Assembly (NCBI GenBank): GCA_947624345.1
Contig: CANQJW010000002.1
Location: forward strand, 1-60,343
DNA from: an uncultured Clostridia bacterium
Lineage (GTDB): Bacteria > Bacillota > Clostridia > Oscillospirales > Ruminococcaceae
DNA length: 60,343 bases
Direction: 5' to 3'
A model generated the notes under the pieces. That model saw only the letters and a program-made list of their open reading frames with translations. It searched no databases and was not told where the DNA came from. The position numbers and the translations under genes are program-made. Shown here piece after piece: positions 52,393-60,303 of the stretch. Each line of letters opens with the position of its first letter. Position 1 is the first letter of the stretch.

Positions 52393-53784
52393 TTAAAGTG
52401 AGTTTACTATATCCTTGAAATGTTTTCCTCTGGCTTCAAATATCGGATACATATCATAGCTAGGGCAAGCTGGAGATAGAGAAACTATATCCCCCGCCTT
52501 AGCGTTATCCCTTGCGGTTTTTACGGCTTCCTCCATATCATTTACTCTTATGATTTTCAGTCCGCTTGTTTTATATTCATCACATCCGGTAACTGCCGTT
52601 TCAAGCTTTTTAGCCGTCTTCCCCATTAAAATCAAGACCTTTACCTTTTCATTGACAGGCTTTGCAAGTGAGTCAAAAGGAATCCCTTTATCAGAGCCGC
52701 CCCCGATAACTATTATCTTCTGATTGAAAGAGTTTAGCCCTGCCATTACACGATTAGGACTTGTGGCAATAGAATCATTATAGTATTTGACTCCGTCAAC
52801 TTCTCTTACAAACTCAATTCTATGCTCAACGCCGCCAAATTCCTTAGCCGTTTTTACAATGCTATCAATTGAAACATCTCCCCAGGTGAGTGCTATAGCA
52901 GTCAGAAAGTTTTCTACATTATGAATTCCCGGAATTCTTATATCATTCATATGAACAATCTTTGTAACCTTACCAAAATCATTATAGCAAAGATAACCTT
53001 CACTATCTAAAAAGCTTCCCTGCTCAGGAACAGCCTTTCTGCTGAACAGAGAAAGCTTTCCTCTCACTAAATCGCACAGCTTCATTGTTTCATCATTATC
53101 CATATTGAGGACTGTCCTTGAAAAGGCATTCTGGTGAACAATTATATTGCTCTTAGCATAAATGTATTCCGCCATCGCTCCGTGAACATTCAGGTGGTTT
53201 TCTGATATATTTGTTATAGCCGCAGCATATGGTGATTTTCTCATAGAGATAAGCTGAAAGCTTGAAAGTTCAATGACTGCGATATCAGTTTCTTCGATTT
53301 TCTCAATCTTATATAAAATAGGCTTTCCGATATTTCCTCCGAGATGGACCGTTTTTCCATCAGCTTTGAAAAATTCAGATACGAGAGTAGTGGTAGTAGA
53401 TTTTCCGTCTGAGCCTGTTATCGCATAGATTTTACACGGACAAAGATCAAAAAAGACCTCCATCTCACTGGTTATGATAATCCCCTGTTTACGAGCTTTT
53501 ATCAATCGCGGATCGTTGTAATACATTCCCGGCGTTCTGAAAACTATGTCGCTGTTAAAAATCTCGTCAAGATAATTTTCACCTAAAGAAAATTCTGCCC
53601 CTGCCTGTTTGAACTCGTTATATAGTTCAAAGTTTTTTTCTTCAAGATTATTCTTATCACAGATAACAATATCATAGCCCTTTTTCAAAAATAATCTTAT
53701 AAGCTCATTATGGCTGACACCTATTCCTATGAATGCAATTCTCTTTCCCTTTATCTCATTAAAAAACATTTCTACTTTTGTCAT
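52393..53784 (-). CDS. murD: UDP-N-acetylmuramoylalanine--D-glutamate ligase
   Basis: The protein is 463 aa. It adds D-Glu to UDP-MurNAc-L-Ala with ATP. The ATP loop TGSDGKSTTTTLV (canonical GTNGKT-type site, here SDGKST), ELSSFQL, NISENHLNVHG and KYYNDSIATSPN are conserved Mur ligase motifs. It is the first gene of the long minus-strand run to dnaE, with promoter and palindrome upstream. Other mur genes lie elsewhere except murB. Confidence 0.94.
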   Translation of the reverse strand: MTKVEMFFNEIKGKRIAFIGIGVSHNELIRLFLKKGYDIVICDKNNLEEKNFELYNEFKQAGAEFSLGENYLDEIFNSDIVFRTPGMYYNDPRLIKARKQGIIITSEMEVFFDLCPCKIYAITGSDGKSTTTTLVSEFFKADGKTVHLGGNIGKPILYKIEKIEETDIAVIELSSFQLISMRKSPYAAAITNISENHLNVHGAMAEYIYAKSNIIVHQNAFSRTVLNMDNDETMKLCDLVRGKLSLFSRKAVPEQGSFLDSEGYLCYNDFGKVTKIVHMNDIRIPGIHNVENFLTAIALTWGDVSIDSIVKTAKEFGGVEHRIEFVREVDGVKYYNDSIATSPNRVMAGLNSFNQKIIVIGGGSDKGIPFDSLAKPVNEKVKVLILMGKTAKKLETAVTGCDEYKTSGLKIIRVNDMEEAVKTARDNAKAGDIVSLSPACPSYDMYPIFEARGKHFKDIVNSL

Positions 53785-53858
53785 ATGCTGTTCTCCTCTT
53801 TTGTCAGTTAGACTGAAATTTGTTATATTACCACTAAGTTAAAATGGATATAAAAACT

Positions 53859-53891
53859 CTATTTTATTATATACTATTTCATAATAAATAG
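53859..53891. promoter_or_regulatory. 33-bp imperfect inverted repeat on the murD promoter
   Basis: CTATTTTATTAT and ATAATAAATAG arms separated by about 10 nt. It covers the -10 and spacer of the murD promoter. It may be an operator, although it is only A/T-rich. Confidence 0.35.
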
Positions 53892-53894
53892 CAA
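53866..53894 (-). promoter_or_regulatory. promoter of murD
   Basis: The minus strand has TTGCTA, a 17-nt spacer and TATAAT. Confidence 0.65.
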
Positions 53895-53984
53895 TATTTT
53901 TTCTTGTTTTTCACTGCAAAATGTTAAAACAAATTATTGTTTTATAAACTTTTTTTGTGAAAGAAAAAAATATGAAAAAAAGTA

Positions 53985-54013
53985 TTGTAAAATAAGACAA
54001 AATACCTTATAAT
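53985..54013 (+). promoter_or_regulatory. promoter of potABC
   Basis: TTGTAA, a 17-nt spacer and TATAAT, divergent from the murD promoter, about 50 nt upstream of potA. Confidence 0.65.
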
Positions 54014-54062
54014 CATCTTAGTGTCTGTAATAAAAACATTATGATTGGAAGTGTTAAAAAAG

Positions 54063-55106
54063 TTGGAAAACATTATTATCAGTCTTAAAGACGCCATTGT
54101 TGAATTCGATGGGGAACAGATTTTAAAAAAGATAAATCTGGACATAATTGATAAGCAGTTTGTTACTCTGCTTGGCCCGTCAGGCTGCGGAAAAACTACA
54201 ACTCTCCGTATTATCGGAGGATTTCAGCAAATGAAAAGCGGCTCGCTTTATTTCAATAATAAGGATATAACCAAGCTGCCGCCGCATAAAAGACAGGTTA
54301 ATACTGTTTTTCAGAAGTATGCTTTATTCCCACACTTAAATATTTACGATAACATTGCTTTCGGGCTTAAGCTTAAAAAACTGAGCGATAAGGAAATAAA
54401 ATCAAGAGTTCAGGAAGTTTTAGAACTTGTCAACCTCATAGGCTTTGAAAAGCGTTCAATCAGCAGTCTTTCGGGCGGTCAGCAGCAAAGAGTTGCCGTT
54501 GCCAGAGCGTTGGTAAACAGACCAAAGGTTCTGCTTTTGGACGAGCCTTTAGGTGCTCTGGACTTAAAGCTCAGAAAAGAAATGCAGATTGAGCTTAAAA
54601 ACATTCAGCAGGAGCTTGAGATAACCTTCATTTATGTAACCCACGATCAGGAGGAAGCTCTTACTATGTCTGATACGGTCATTGTTATGAACAATGGTGT
54701 TATTCAGCAGATAGGCACTCCTGTTGATATTTATAACGAGCCTGAAAATGCGTTTGTCGCTGACTTTATCGGTGACAGCAACATAATAGACGGAATTATG
54801 AGAAAAGACTTTCTTGTTGATTTTGCAGGAAACTCCTTTACTTGTGTTGATTCGGGATTTGAAAGAGACGAGCTGGTTGATGTTGTGATAAGACCTGAAG
54901 ATATCAAAATCGTTCCTCAGATTCAGGGAGCAATCACCGGCGTGGTTGAAAGCGTTATTTTCAAGGGCGTTCACTATGAAATGATTGTTGACGCAAGCGG
55001 ATATAAGTGGAAGGTTCAATCCACTTTACATGAAGAAGTCGGCTCTCTTGTTGGTATGAATATTGAACCTATGGATATTCATATTATGCATAAAATGGAA
55101 TGTTAA
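54063..55106 (+). CDS. potA: spermidine/putrescine ABC transporter ATP-binding protein
   Basis: The protein is about 347 aa. It powers polyamine import. The ABC domain (~1-240) has Walker [10 protein letters not shown], signature [15 protein letters not shown], Walker [12 protein letters not shown] and the TOBE-type C-terminal domain (~280-345). The tracked start is a TTG at 54045; the TTG at 54063 fits better with GGAAGTG upstream and places the first strand at the usual distance. An ATG is lacking, so the start remains uncertain. It is followed by potB after a structured 106-nt gap. Confidence 0.93.
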   Translation: MENIIISLKDAIVEFDGEQILKKINLDIIDKQFVTLLGPSGCGKTTTLRIIGGFQQMKSGSLYFNNKDITKLPPHKRQVNTVFQKYALFPHLNIYDNIAFGLKLKKLSDKEIKSRVQEVLELVNLIGFEKRSISSLSGGQQQRVAVARALVNRPKVLLLDEPLGALDLKLRKEMQIELKNIQQELEITFIYVTHDQEEALTMSDTVIVMNNGVIQQIGTPVDIYNEPENAFVADFIGDSNIIDGIMRKDFLVDFAGNSFTCVDSGFERDELVDVVIRPEDIKIVPQIQGAITGVVESVIFKGVHYEMIVDASGYKWKVQSTLHEEVGSLVGMNIEPMDIHIMHKMEC

Positions 55107-55212
55107 ATTGAAAATCTTTGATTTCAATTACGAGTTTTTGCTTATGATATATATGCGAAAACGCAAAAACATCAGAAGGAGGAATGCTCCTTTGGGGAGC
55201 GTATTATTATAA
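55107..55212 (+). promoter_or_regulatory. structured potA-potB gap with spaced ribosome binding site and mini-ORF
   Basis: It contains an 8-bp inverted repeat GTTTTTGC/GCAAAAAC (55134-55170) with an inner TGCG-AAAA-CGCA hairpin, then AAGGAGG (55176-55182), a GCTCC-TTTGG-GGAGC hairpin and 12 nt to the potB ATG. A 10-codon ORF (MLLWGAYYYK) starts 1 nt after AAGGAGG and its stop overlaps the potB start (ATGA). It may couple or limit potB translation. Confidence 0.45.
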
Positions 55213-56016
55213 ATGAAATCTAGAATTTTAGCTATTCCCTATATTGTATGGATGATTATATTCACTGTCATTCCGCTTGGACTTGTTATATTCTTCGCTT
55301 TTACATCTCAAAGCGGAGAATTTACCCTATCAAATATAATAGCTATGAACGATTATCTCGATGTCTTGTTCAGATCTATCGAGTTCTCTGTTATTGCTAC
55401 GATAATATGTCTTATCCTCGGATTTCCTGTTGCATTTCTGATTTCAAGGCTTGCAAGAGGAAAACAAGGAACTATGCTTATGATAGTTATACTTCCTATG
55501 TGGATAAACTTTTTGCTAAGAACTTATGCGTGGATGACACTGCTTGAGGAAAATGGCTTGATCAATCGCTTTTTAGGGCTTTTCCATCTAGGTCCTTTTA
55601 ACCTTATAAATAATTCGGGAGCTGTTATTTTAGGAATGATATATAACTATATTCCTTTTATGATTCTTCCGCTTTATTCTGTTATGACGAAGATTGACGG
55701 GAATGTTATCGAGGCCGCTCAGGATCTGGGCTGTTCGGGCTTTCATATAATAACAAAAATCATTATCCCTCTTTCAAAGCAGGGAATCTCAACAGGTATT
55801 ATAACCGTATTTGTTCCGTCGGTATCTACATTTATCATTTCAAGAATGCTAGGCGGAGGAACAAACGACCTTATCGGAGATATTATCGAGTCGCAGTTCT
55901 TGGGTAACTCGTATAATCCTCACTTAGGCTCTGCAATGTCGCTTGTTCTTATGGTTATAGTTTTATTGATTATGAGTCTGTTCAATCAGTTCGGAAGTGA
56001 GGAGGCTGTTATTTAA
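55213..56016 (+). CDS. potB: spermidine/putrescine ABC transporter permease
   Basis: The protein is 267 aa with about six membrane helices. The EAA loop, where the ATPase docks, is EAAQDLGCSGFHIITKIIIP. It belongs with PotA, PotC and PotD. Its stop overlaps the potC start by one base (TAATG). Confidence 0.93.
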   Translation: MKSRILAIPYIVWMIIFTVIPLGLVIFFAFTSQSGEFTLSNIIAMNDYLDVLFRSIEFSVIATIICLILGFPVAFLISRLARGKQGTMLMIVILPMWINFLLRTYAWMTLLEENGLINRFLGLFHLGPFNLINNSGAVILGMIYNYIPFMILPLYSVMTKIDGNVIEAAQDLGCSGFHIITKIIIPLSKQGISTGIITVFVPSVSTFIISRMLGGGTNDLIGDIIESQFLGNSYNPHLGSAMSLVLMVIVLLIMSLFNQFGSEEAVI

Positions 56017-56831
56017 TGAATAAAATTCTATCTCGTACAATAACCGCCTTTGTTATAGTTTTTCTTTACATTCCTATATTTGTACTTATAGCCTTTTCTT
56101 TCAATGCCTCAAAGTCAAGAGCATATTTCACAGGCTTCAGTCTTAAATGGTATGAAAAGCTGTTCCACAATGAGGCAATTCTCACAGCTCTTTTCAACAC
56201 GATTGTCATTGCACTTATTTCATCTCTTTTAGCAACAATTATAGGTACAGCGGCAGCAATAGGAATTCACAGAATGAAGCCTATCACAAAAGCAACCATT
56301 ATGAATGTTACCTATATTCCGATTATAAATCCTGAGATTATTACTGGTGTATCACTGATGCTTTTGTTCAGGGCATTTACAATTTATTCAGGCTTCCAGT
56401 TCGGATTTGTGTCTCTGATTCTTGCACACATTACCTTTAATATTCCATATATAATTTACAGTATTATTCCAAAGCTGAGACAGATGAATCCTAACTTAGT
56501 TGAAGCGGCAGAGGATCTGGGCTGCAACCCAAGACAAGCCTTTTTTAAGGTAACGATTCCCGAGATAATGCCTGGTGTATTATCCGGATTTTTGATGGCT
56601 ATTACCTATTCTATTGATGACTTTATCATAAGCTATTTCAATTCGGGAACAACTGTTGAGACGCTTCCTATAACGATTTACTCAATGACAAGAAAGAAAG
56701 TATCTCCTGAAATCAATGCCCTTTCAACAATAATTTTCATAGTTATACTGGCTATTTTGATTATTAGAAACGCTATTTCAAATTATAAGCTAAGAAAAGA
56801 AAGGCTGGAATATTTAGCGTCAAAATCTTAA
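56016..56831 (+). CDS. potC: spermidine/putrescine ABC transporter permease
   Basis: The protein is 271 aa with about six membrane helices and the EAA loop EAAEDLGCNPRQAFFKVTIP. The PotC type has the SFNASKSRAYFTGFSLKWYE segment after the first helix. It pairs with PotB to form the channel. Confidence 0.93.
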   Translation: MNKILSRTITAFVIVFLYIPIFVLIAFSFNASKSRAYFTGFSLKWYEKLFHNEAILTALFNTIVIALISSLLATIIGTAAAIGIHRMKPITKATIMNVTYIPIINPEIITGVSLMLLFRAFTIYSGFQFGFVSLILAHITFNIPYIIYSIIPKLRQMNPNLVEAAEDLGCNPRQAFFKVTIPEIMPGVLSGFLMAITYSIDDFIISYFNSGTTVETLPITIYSMTRKKVSPEINALSTIIFIVILAILIIRNAISNYKLRKERLEYLASKS

Positions 56832-56840
56832 TTATTTTCT

Positions 56841-56869
56841 TTGATAAATTTTATATTATGTATTATACT
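56841..56869 (+). promoter_or_regulatory. internal promoter before potD
   Basis: TTGATA, a 17-nt spacer and TATACT in the 55-nt potC-potD gap. It would raise binding protein levels over the permease, as is common. Confidence 0.55.
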
Positions 56870-56886
56870 TACCAAAGGAGATTATA

Positions 56887-58236
56887 ATGAAAAAAAACTT
56901 TGTTTTATCTATTGTGTTAATTATAACGCTTGCAATGTTAATGGGGTGTTCAAACAACACTTCAACAAGTGAAAGCAGTGCTAAAAGTAAAACCCTTTCA
57001 AATATTTCGACAACTGCTGCATTTAGTACAGATGAAGGTTCTAAAGCTGCTGTTTCCCGTGATGATTTTGATATGGATACCATATTGACCAGACTTGATA
57101 AAAGTATGCTATCAAACTATGATTATTCCCGACTAAAGGATAAAAATATAACCCTCAGTGTTTGCAACTGGGGCGAATATATGGCTATTAACCAAGATGA
57201 ATACTTTGATGTAAACAGAGAATTTGAAAAGCTTACCGGCATAAAAGTCAACTATAAAACCTTTGCAACTAACGAGGAGCTTTATTCAAAAATCAAAAGC
57301 GGCGGCGGAGATTATGATGTTGTAATCCCGTCTGACTATATGATTTCCAAGATGATAAAAGAGGGACTTGTTCAGAAGCTAGATTACAGCAACATTCCTA
57401 ACTTCAGCTATATTGACAAGGATTTTGTTGGGCTTGAATACGATCCTAAAAACGAATATTCTGTTCCCTACACCTGGGGGATAGTTTGTATCGTTTACAA
57501 CAAAAATATGGTTAGCAAAGAAATAACCGGCTGGTGCGATCTTTGGGACGAGGCTAATAAAAATCACATTCTGATGTTCAACAATCCTCGTGATGCTTTC
57601 GGTATTGCGCTGACCTATTTGGGTTATTCACAAAACACCGAGAACAAGAAAGAGCTTGAAGAGGCAGCAAGCATATTAAAGCAACAGAAAAATCTTGTTC
57701 AAGCTTATGTGATGGACGAGATATTTGATAAAGTCGGCGGAGAATCATCGGCAATAGCACCTTATTATGCAGGCGATGTTCAGACGATGATTGATGAAAA
57801 TAGCAATCTTGATTTTTGTATTCCCAAGGAGGGTACTAACAAGTTTGTTGATGCAATATGCATACCAACGGCTGCAAAAAACAAAGAAGCCGCAGAAATG
57901 TATATCAATTTCCTAAATGAAATTCAGGTAGCTTATGCAAACTGCGACTATCTTTGCTATTCAACACCTCACACAGGTGTGTATAATCTGTTTGATGACG
58001 AGATCAAAGCAAATCCGCTTCGCTGTCCGCCTGATGAATATTTAGCAAATAAAACTGAGGTATTTATAAATCTTTCTGATGATACAAACACCTATATTCA
58101 AGAGCTTTGGAATCAAATTAAAATAGACAAATCAAAATCGCCTTGGCTAATGCCTGCGTTTTTGCTGATTGCTCTTGCTCTGACGATTTTCTTGAACATA
58201 AGGCGTTCAAGAAAGAAAAAACAGGATATATTTTAA
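56887..58236 (+). CDS. potD: spermidine/putrescine-binding lipoprotein with C-terminal membrane helix
   Basis: The protein is 449 aa. A lipobox (AMLMGC, Cys21) makes it a membrane-anchored lipoprotein substrate of Lgt. A Ser/Thr linker precedes the PotD-type binding domain (SVCNWGEYMA, DVVIPSDYMISKM, VPYTWGIVCIVYNK). Unlike usual PotD (~350 aa) it has an additional ~90 N-terminal residues and ends with a predicted transmembrane helix (PAFLLIALALTIFLNIRRS) and a basic tail. It would be tethered at both ends. The substrate is inferred to be a polyamine from synteny with potABC. Confidence 0.9.
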   Translation: MKKNFVLSIVLIITLAMLMGCSNNTSTSESSAKSKTLSNISTTAAFSTDEGSKAAVSRDDFDMDTILTRLDKSMLSNYDYSRLKDKNITLSVCNWGEYMAINQDEYFDVNREFEKLTGIKVNYKTFATNEELYSKIKSGGGDYDVVIPSDYMISKMIKEGLVQKLDYSNIPNFSYIDKDFVGLEYDPKNEYSVPYTWGIVCIVYNKNMVSKEITGWCDLWDEANKNHILMFNNPRDAFGIALTYLGYSQNTENKKELEEAASILKQQKNLVQAYVMDEIFDKVGGESSAIAPYYAGDVQTMIDENSNLDFCIPKEGTNKFVDAICIPTAAKNKEAAEMYINFLNEIQVAYANCDYLCYSTPHTGVYNLFDDEIKANPLRCPPDEYLANKTEVFINLSDDTNTYIQELWNQIKIDKSKSPWLMPAFLLIALALTIFLNIRRSRKKKQDIF

Positions 58237-58259
58237 ATATTTATATAAGGAGCTTTTTT

Positions 58260-59417
58260 ATGACAAGTAATACTAAAGGAGTCTTATTTGACAAGCAAAC
58301 TCAAGTAGGACCTCTCGGAATCATTGGAATGAACGGCACTCAGGAGCTTTGTGCTAAAATCGACGGGTATCTGACTAAGTGGGCTGAGGAAAGCGGAATT
58401 ATCAAGGACAGTTATCTGATAGAAGTCGATTGTCCGAGATTTTCCTCAGGTGACGGAAAGGGTATGATAAAGTCAACCGTTCGAGGAGATGACCTGTTTA
58501 TCTTATGCGATGTAGGAAACTACAACTGCACATATGATTATTTCGGAGTGGAAAATCATATGTCTCCTGATGACCACTATCAGGACTTAAAGAGAATAAT
58601 TCAGGCAGCCGGCGGAAAAGCACATAGAATCAATGTTATTATGCCAATCCTTTACGGCGGAAGACAACACAGAAGAAGCTATCGTGAATCTCTGGACTGT
58701 GCTGTTGCACTTCAGGAGCTTGAGTCTATGGGCGTTTCAAATATTCTCACCTTTGACGCACACGATCCTCGTGTACAAAACGCAGTTCCTCTGATGGGCT
58801 TTGACAATATAATCCCGTCATATCAGGTGTTAAAGGCAATGTTCAAAAACCTTGACGACATTGTGATTGATAAAGACCACTTTATGATTATTTCCCCTGA
58901 CGAGGGCGCTATAAACAGAAATATGTATTACGCATCTGTTTTGAGCGTTAATCTCGGAATGTTCTATAAAAGGCGTGACTACTCAACCGTTGTAAACGGA
59001 AGAAACCCGATTATCGCCCATGAATACCTCGGAAATGACGTTGAGGGCAAAGATGTTTTCGTAGCAGATGATATTATATCGTCAGGAGAGTCTGTTCTCG
59101 ATTTAGCATATGAGCTTAAAAAGAGAAATGCTAGAAAAATCTATGCTTATGCTACCTATGCGATATTCACAAACGGTCTTGAAAAATTCGATACGGCTGT
59201 TAAAGACGGTATAATCGACGGAGTTTTCGGTACCAACCTTACTTACCGTTCACCTGAACTTTTGAGCAGAGACTGGTTCTATGAGGTTGACGTTTCAAAA
59301 TACATTGCATATTTCATAGCGTCGTTGAACCACGATTTATCAATATCATCTATAATTGATCCTCACGAGAAAATAAAAAATCTTCTTGAACAACACAAAC
59401 ATTTGACTGTCAGATAA
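58260..59417 (+). CDS. prs: ribose-phosphate pyrophosphokinase-like protein
   Basis: The protein is 385 aa from the ATG at 58260 (AAGGAG upstream); the tracked start lies inside potD. It resembles PRPP synthetase, which makes PRPP from ribose-5-P and ATP: MPILYGGRQHRRSYRESLDC, TFDAHDPRVQNA and the ribose-phosphate loop VFVADDIISSGES. The usual VDDxxxTGGT loop is changed (ISSGES), and the protein is ~70 aa longer than typical Prs. This may be a clostridial subgroup or a paralogue with modified function. It follows potD by 23 nt. Confidence 0.85.
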   Translation: MTSNTKGVLFDKQTQVGPLGIIGMNGTQELCAKIDGYLTKWAEESGIIKDSYLIEVDCPRFSSGDGKGMIKSTVRGDDLFILCDVGNYNCTYDYFGVENHMSPDDHYQDLKRIIQAAGGKAHRINVIMPILYGGRQHRRSYRESLDCAVALQELESMGVSNILTFDAHDPRVQNAVPLMGFDNIIPSYQVLKAMFKNLDDIVIDKDHFMIISPDEGAINRNMYYASVLSVNLGMFYKRRDYSTVVNGRNPIIAHEYLGNDVEGKDVFVADDIISSGESVLDLAYELKKRNARKIYAYATYAIFTNGLEKFDTAVKDGIIDGVFGTNLTYRSPELLSRDWFYEVDVSKYIAYFIASLNHDLSISSIIDPHEKIKNLLEQHKHLTVR

Positions 59418-59422
59418 AAATT

Positions 59423-59453
59423 TAAGGTGTACATCTAATTTCGATGTACACCT
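59423..59453 (+). terminator. terminator hairpin, first copy of 31-bp direct repeat
   Basis: AGGTGTACATC and GATGTACACCT form an 11-bp perfect stem around 7 nt. It lies 5 nt after the prs stop codon and is identical to 59682-59712. The T-run has been replaced by CTGGG, so it ends transcription poorly here. Confidence 0.7.
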
Positions 59454-59681
59454 CTGGGTGTAGATAAAGCCTTTTTAGGGGCAGCCCTCTCTTGCAGGGC
59501 ATGCCCCTCTTAAAAAACAGTCCACCGGACTATTTTTTAATTCACCCTGTGCGGAGCGCACTCCGTAAAGCATTTCGCTGACTGCGGTCAGCGACAGGGC
59601 TCTGCCCTTGACCCGCAAGCCTTTTGAAAAAGGCTTGACCGAAAACTTTTAGTTTATTACGCAAAACCTTTTTCGACAGGC
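59454..59681 (+). repeat. structured intergenic repeat, copy C (plus orientation)
   Basis: This is the best-preserved copy (~228 bp). In order it has hairpins GGGGCA-GCCCT/AGGGC-TGCCCC with loop CTCTTGC (59478-59507), AGTCC-ACC-GGACT (59519-59531), CGGAG/CTCCG (59552-59565), CGCTGAC-TGCG-GTCAGCG (59576-59593), AGGGC-TCT-GCCCT (59596-59608) and AAGCCTTTT-GA-AAAAGGCTT (59617-59636). No ORF with a start site is present. It is flanked by an exact 31-bp duplication. Confidence 0.8.
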
Positions 59682-59712
59682 TAAGGTGTACATCTAATTT
59701 CGATGTACACCT
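59682..59712. terminator. terminator hairpin, second copy of 31-bp direct repeat
   Basis: It is the same 31 bp as 59423-59453, here followed by TTTTTATAT, so it is a functional-looking plus-strand terminator. On the minus strand it stands 12 nt past the tadA stop, preceded by AAAAA. It is probably the original bidirectional terminator of prs and tadA. Confidence 0.8.
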
Positions 59713-59724
59713 TTTTATATAATT

Positions 59725-60186
59725 CTATAATTTCTCTCTTCTAAGCTTTTTAAAAAAATCACTAATTATCCCAGAACATTCATCAAGCAAAATCCCGCTT
59801 TCAACCTCAGGACAATGATTAAACCTTCCGTCAAACAGATTTACAGCAGACCCAACCGCGCCAAATCTTGGGTCAAATGCACCAAAGCAAACCTTTTCTA
59901 TCCGGCTGTTTATAATTGCCCCAGCACACATAGCGCAAGGCTCTAATGTCACATACATATCACAGCCAATAAGCCGCCATACGCCGAGGCTTTTACTAGC
60001 CTCATTTATGGCAATTATCTCAGCATGTGCAAGCGGAGATTTATCCGTTTCACGACGGTTATAGCCCTCTCCTATAATTTCTCCTGTTCTGTTATTCACA
60101 ACAACTGCCCCTACAGGAACTTCTCCGATCTCTGCCGCTTGATATGCAAGCTCCAACGCCCTTTTCATATATACGGTTTTATCCAT
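59725..60186 (-). CDS. tadA: tRNA-specific adenosine deaminase
   Basis: The protein is 153 aa from the ATG at 60186 with GGAGAGG; the tracked ORF adds 29 untranslated codons. TadA converts A34 to inosine in tRNA-Arg(ACG). The zinc site is HAEIIAINEA (His, proton-shuttle Glu) and PCAMCAG (Cys pair). It is a single gene with its own promoter. Nearby genes typical of other Firmicutes (SRP RNA, dnaX) are not seen within the window. Confidence 0.95.
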   Translation of the reverse strand: MDKTVYMKRALELAYQAAEIGEVPVGAVVVNNRTGEIIGEGYNRRETDKSPLAHAEIIAINEASKSLGVWRLIGCDMYVTLEPCAMCAGAIINSRIEKVCFGAFDPRFGAVGSAVNLFDGRFNHCPEVESGILLDECSGIISDFFKKLRREKL

Positions 60187-60217
60187 TTGACCTCTCCGAA
60201 ATAGTTTAGTTTTTATT

Positions 60218-60246
60218 ATTGTATCACAAAAAGAAATAGCTGTAAA
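60218..60246 (-). promoter_or_regulatory. promoter of tadA
   Basis: The minus strand has TTTACA, a 17-nt spacer and TACAAT. Confidence 0.65.
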
Positions 60247-60303
60247 CAAAAAACCACCGGAAAAGCTGCACAAGTCCAGTAAAAACGGACAATAGAAAAA
60301 ACA

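Noticed and set aside
54564-55019. 151-aa minus-strand ORF in potA
   Set aside because: Shadow of the ATPase gene with no start site.
59454-59681. Short open frames through repeat copy C
   Set aside because: Frames are not conserved among the three copies, while the hairpins are; coding function unlikely.
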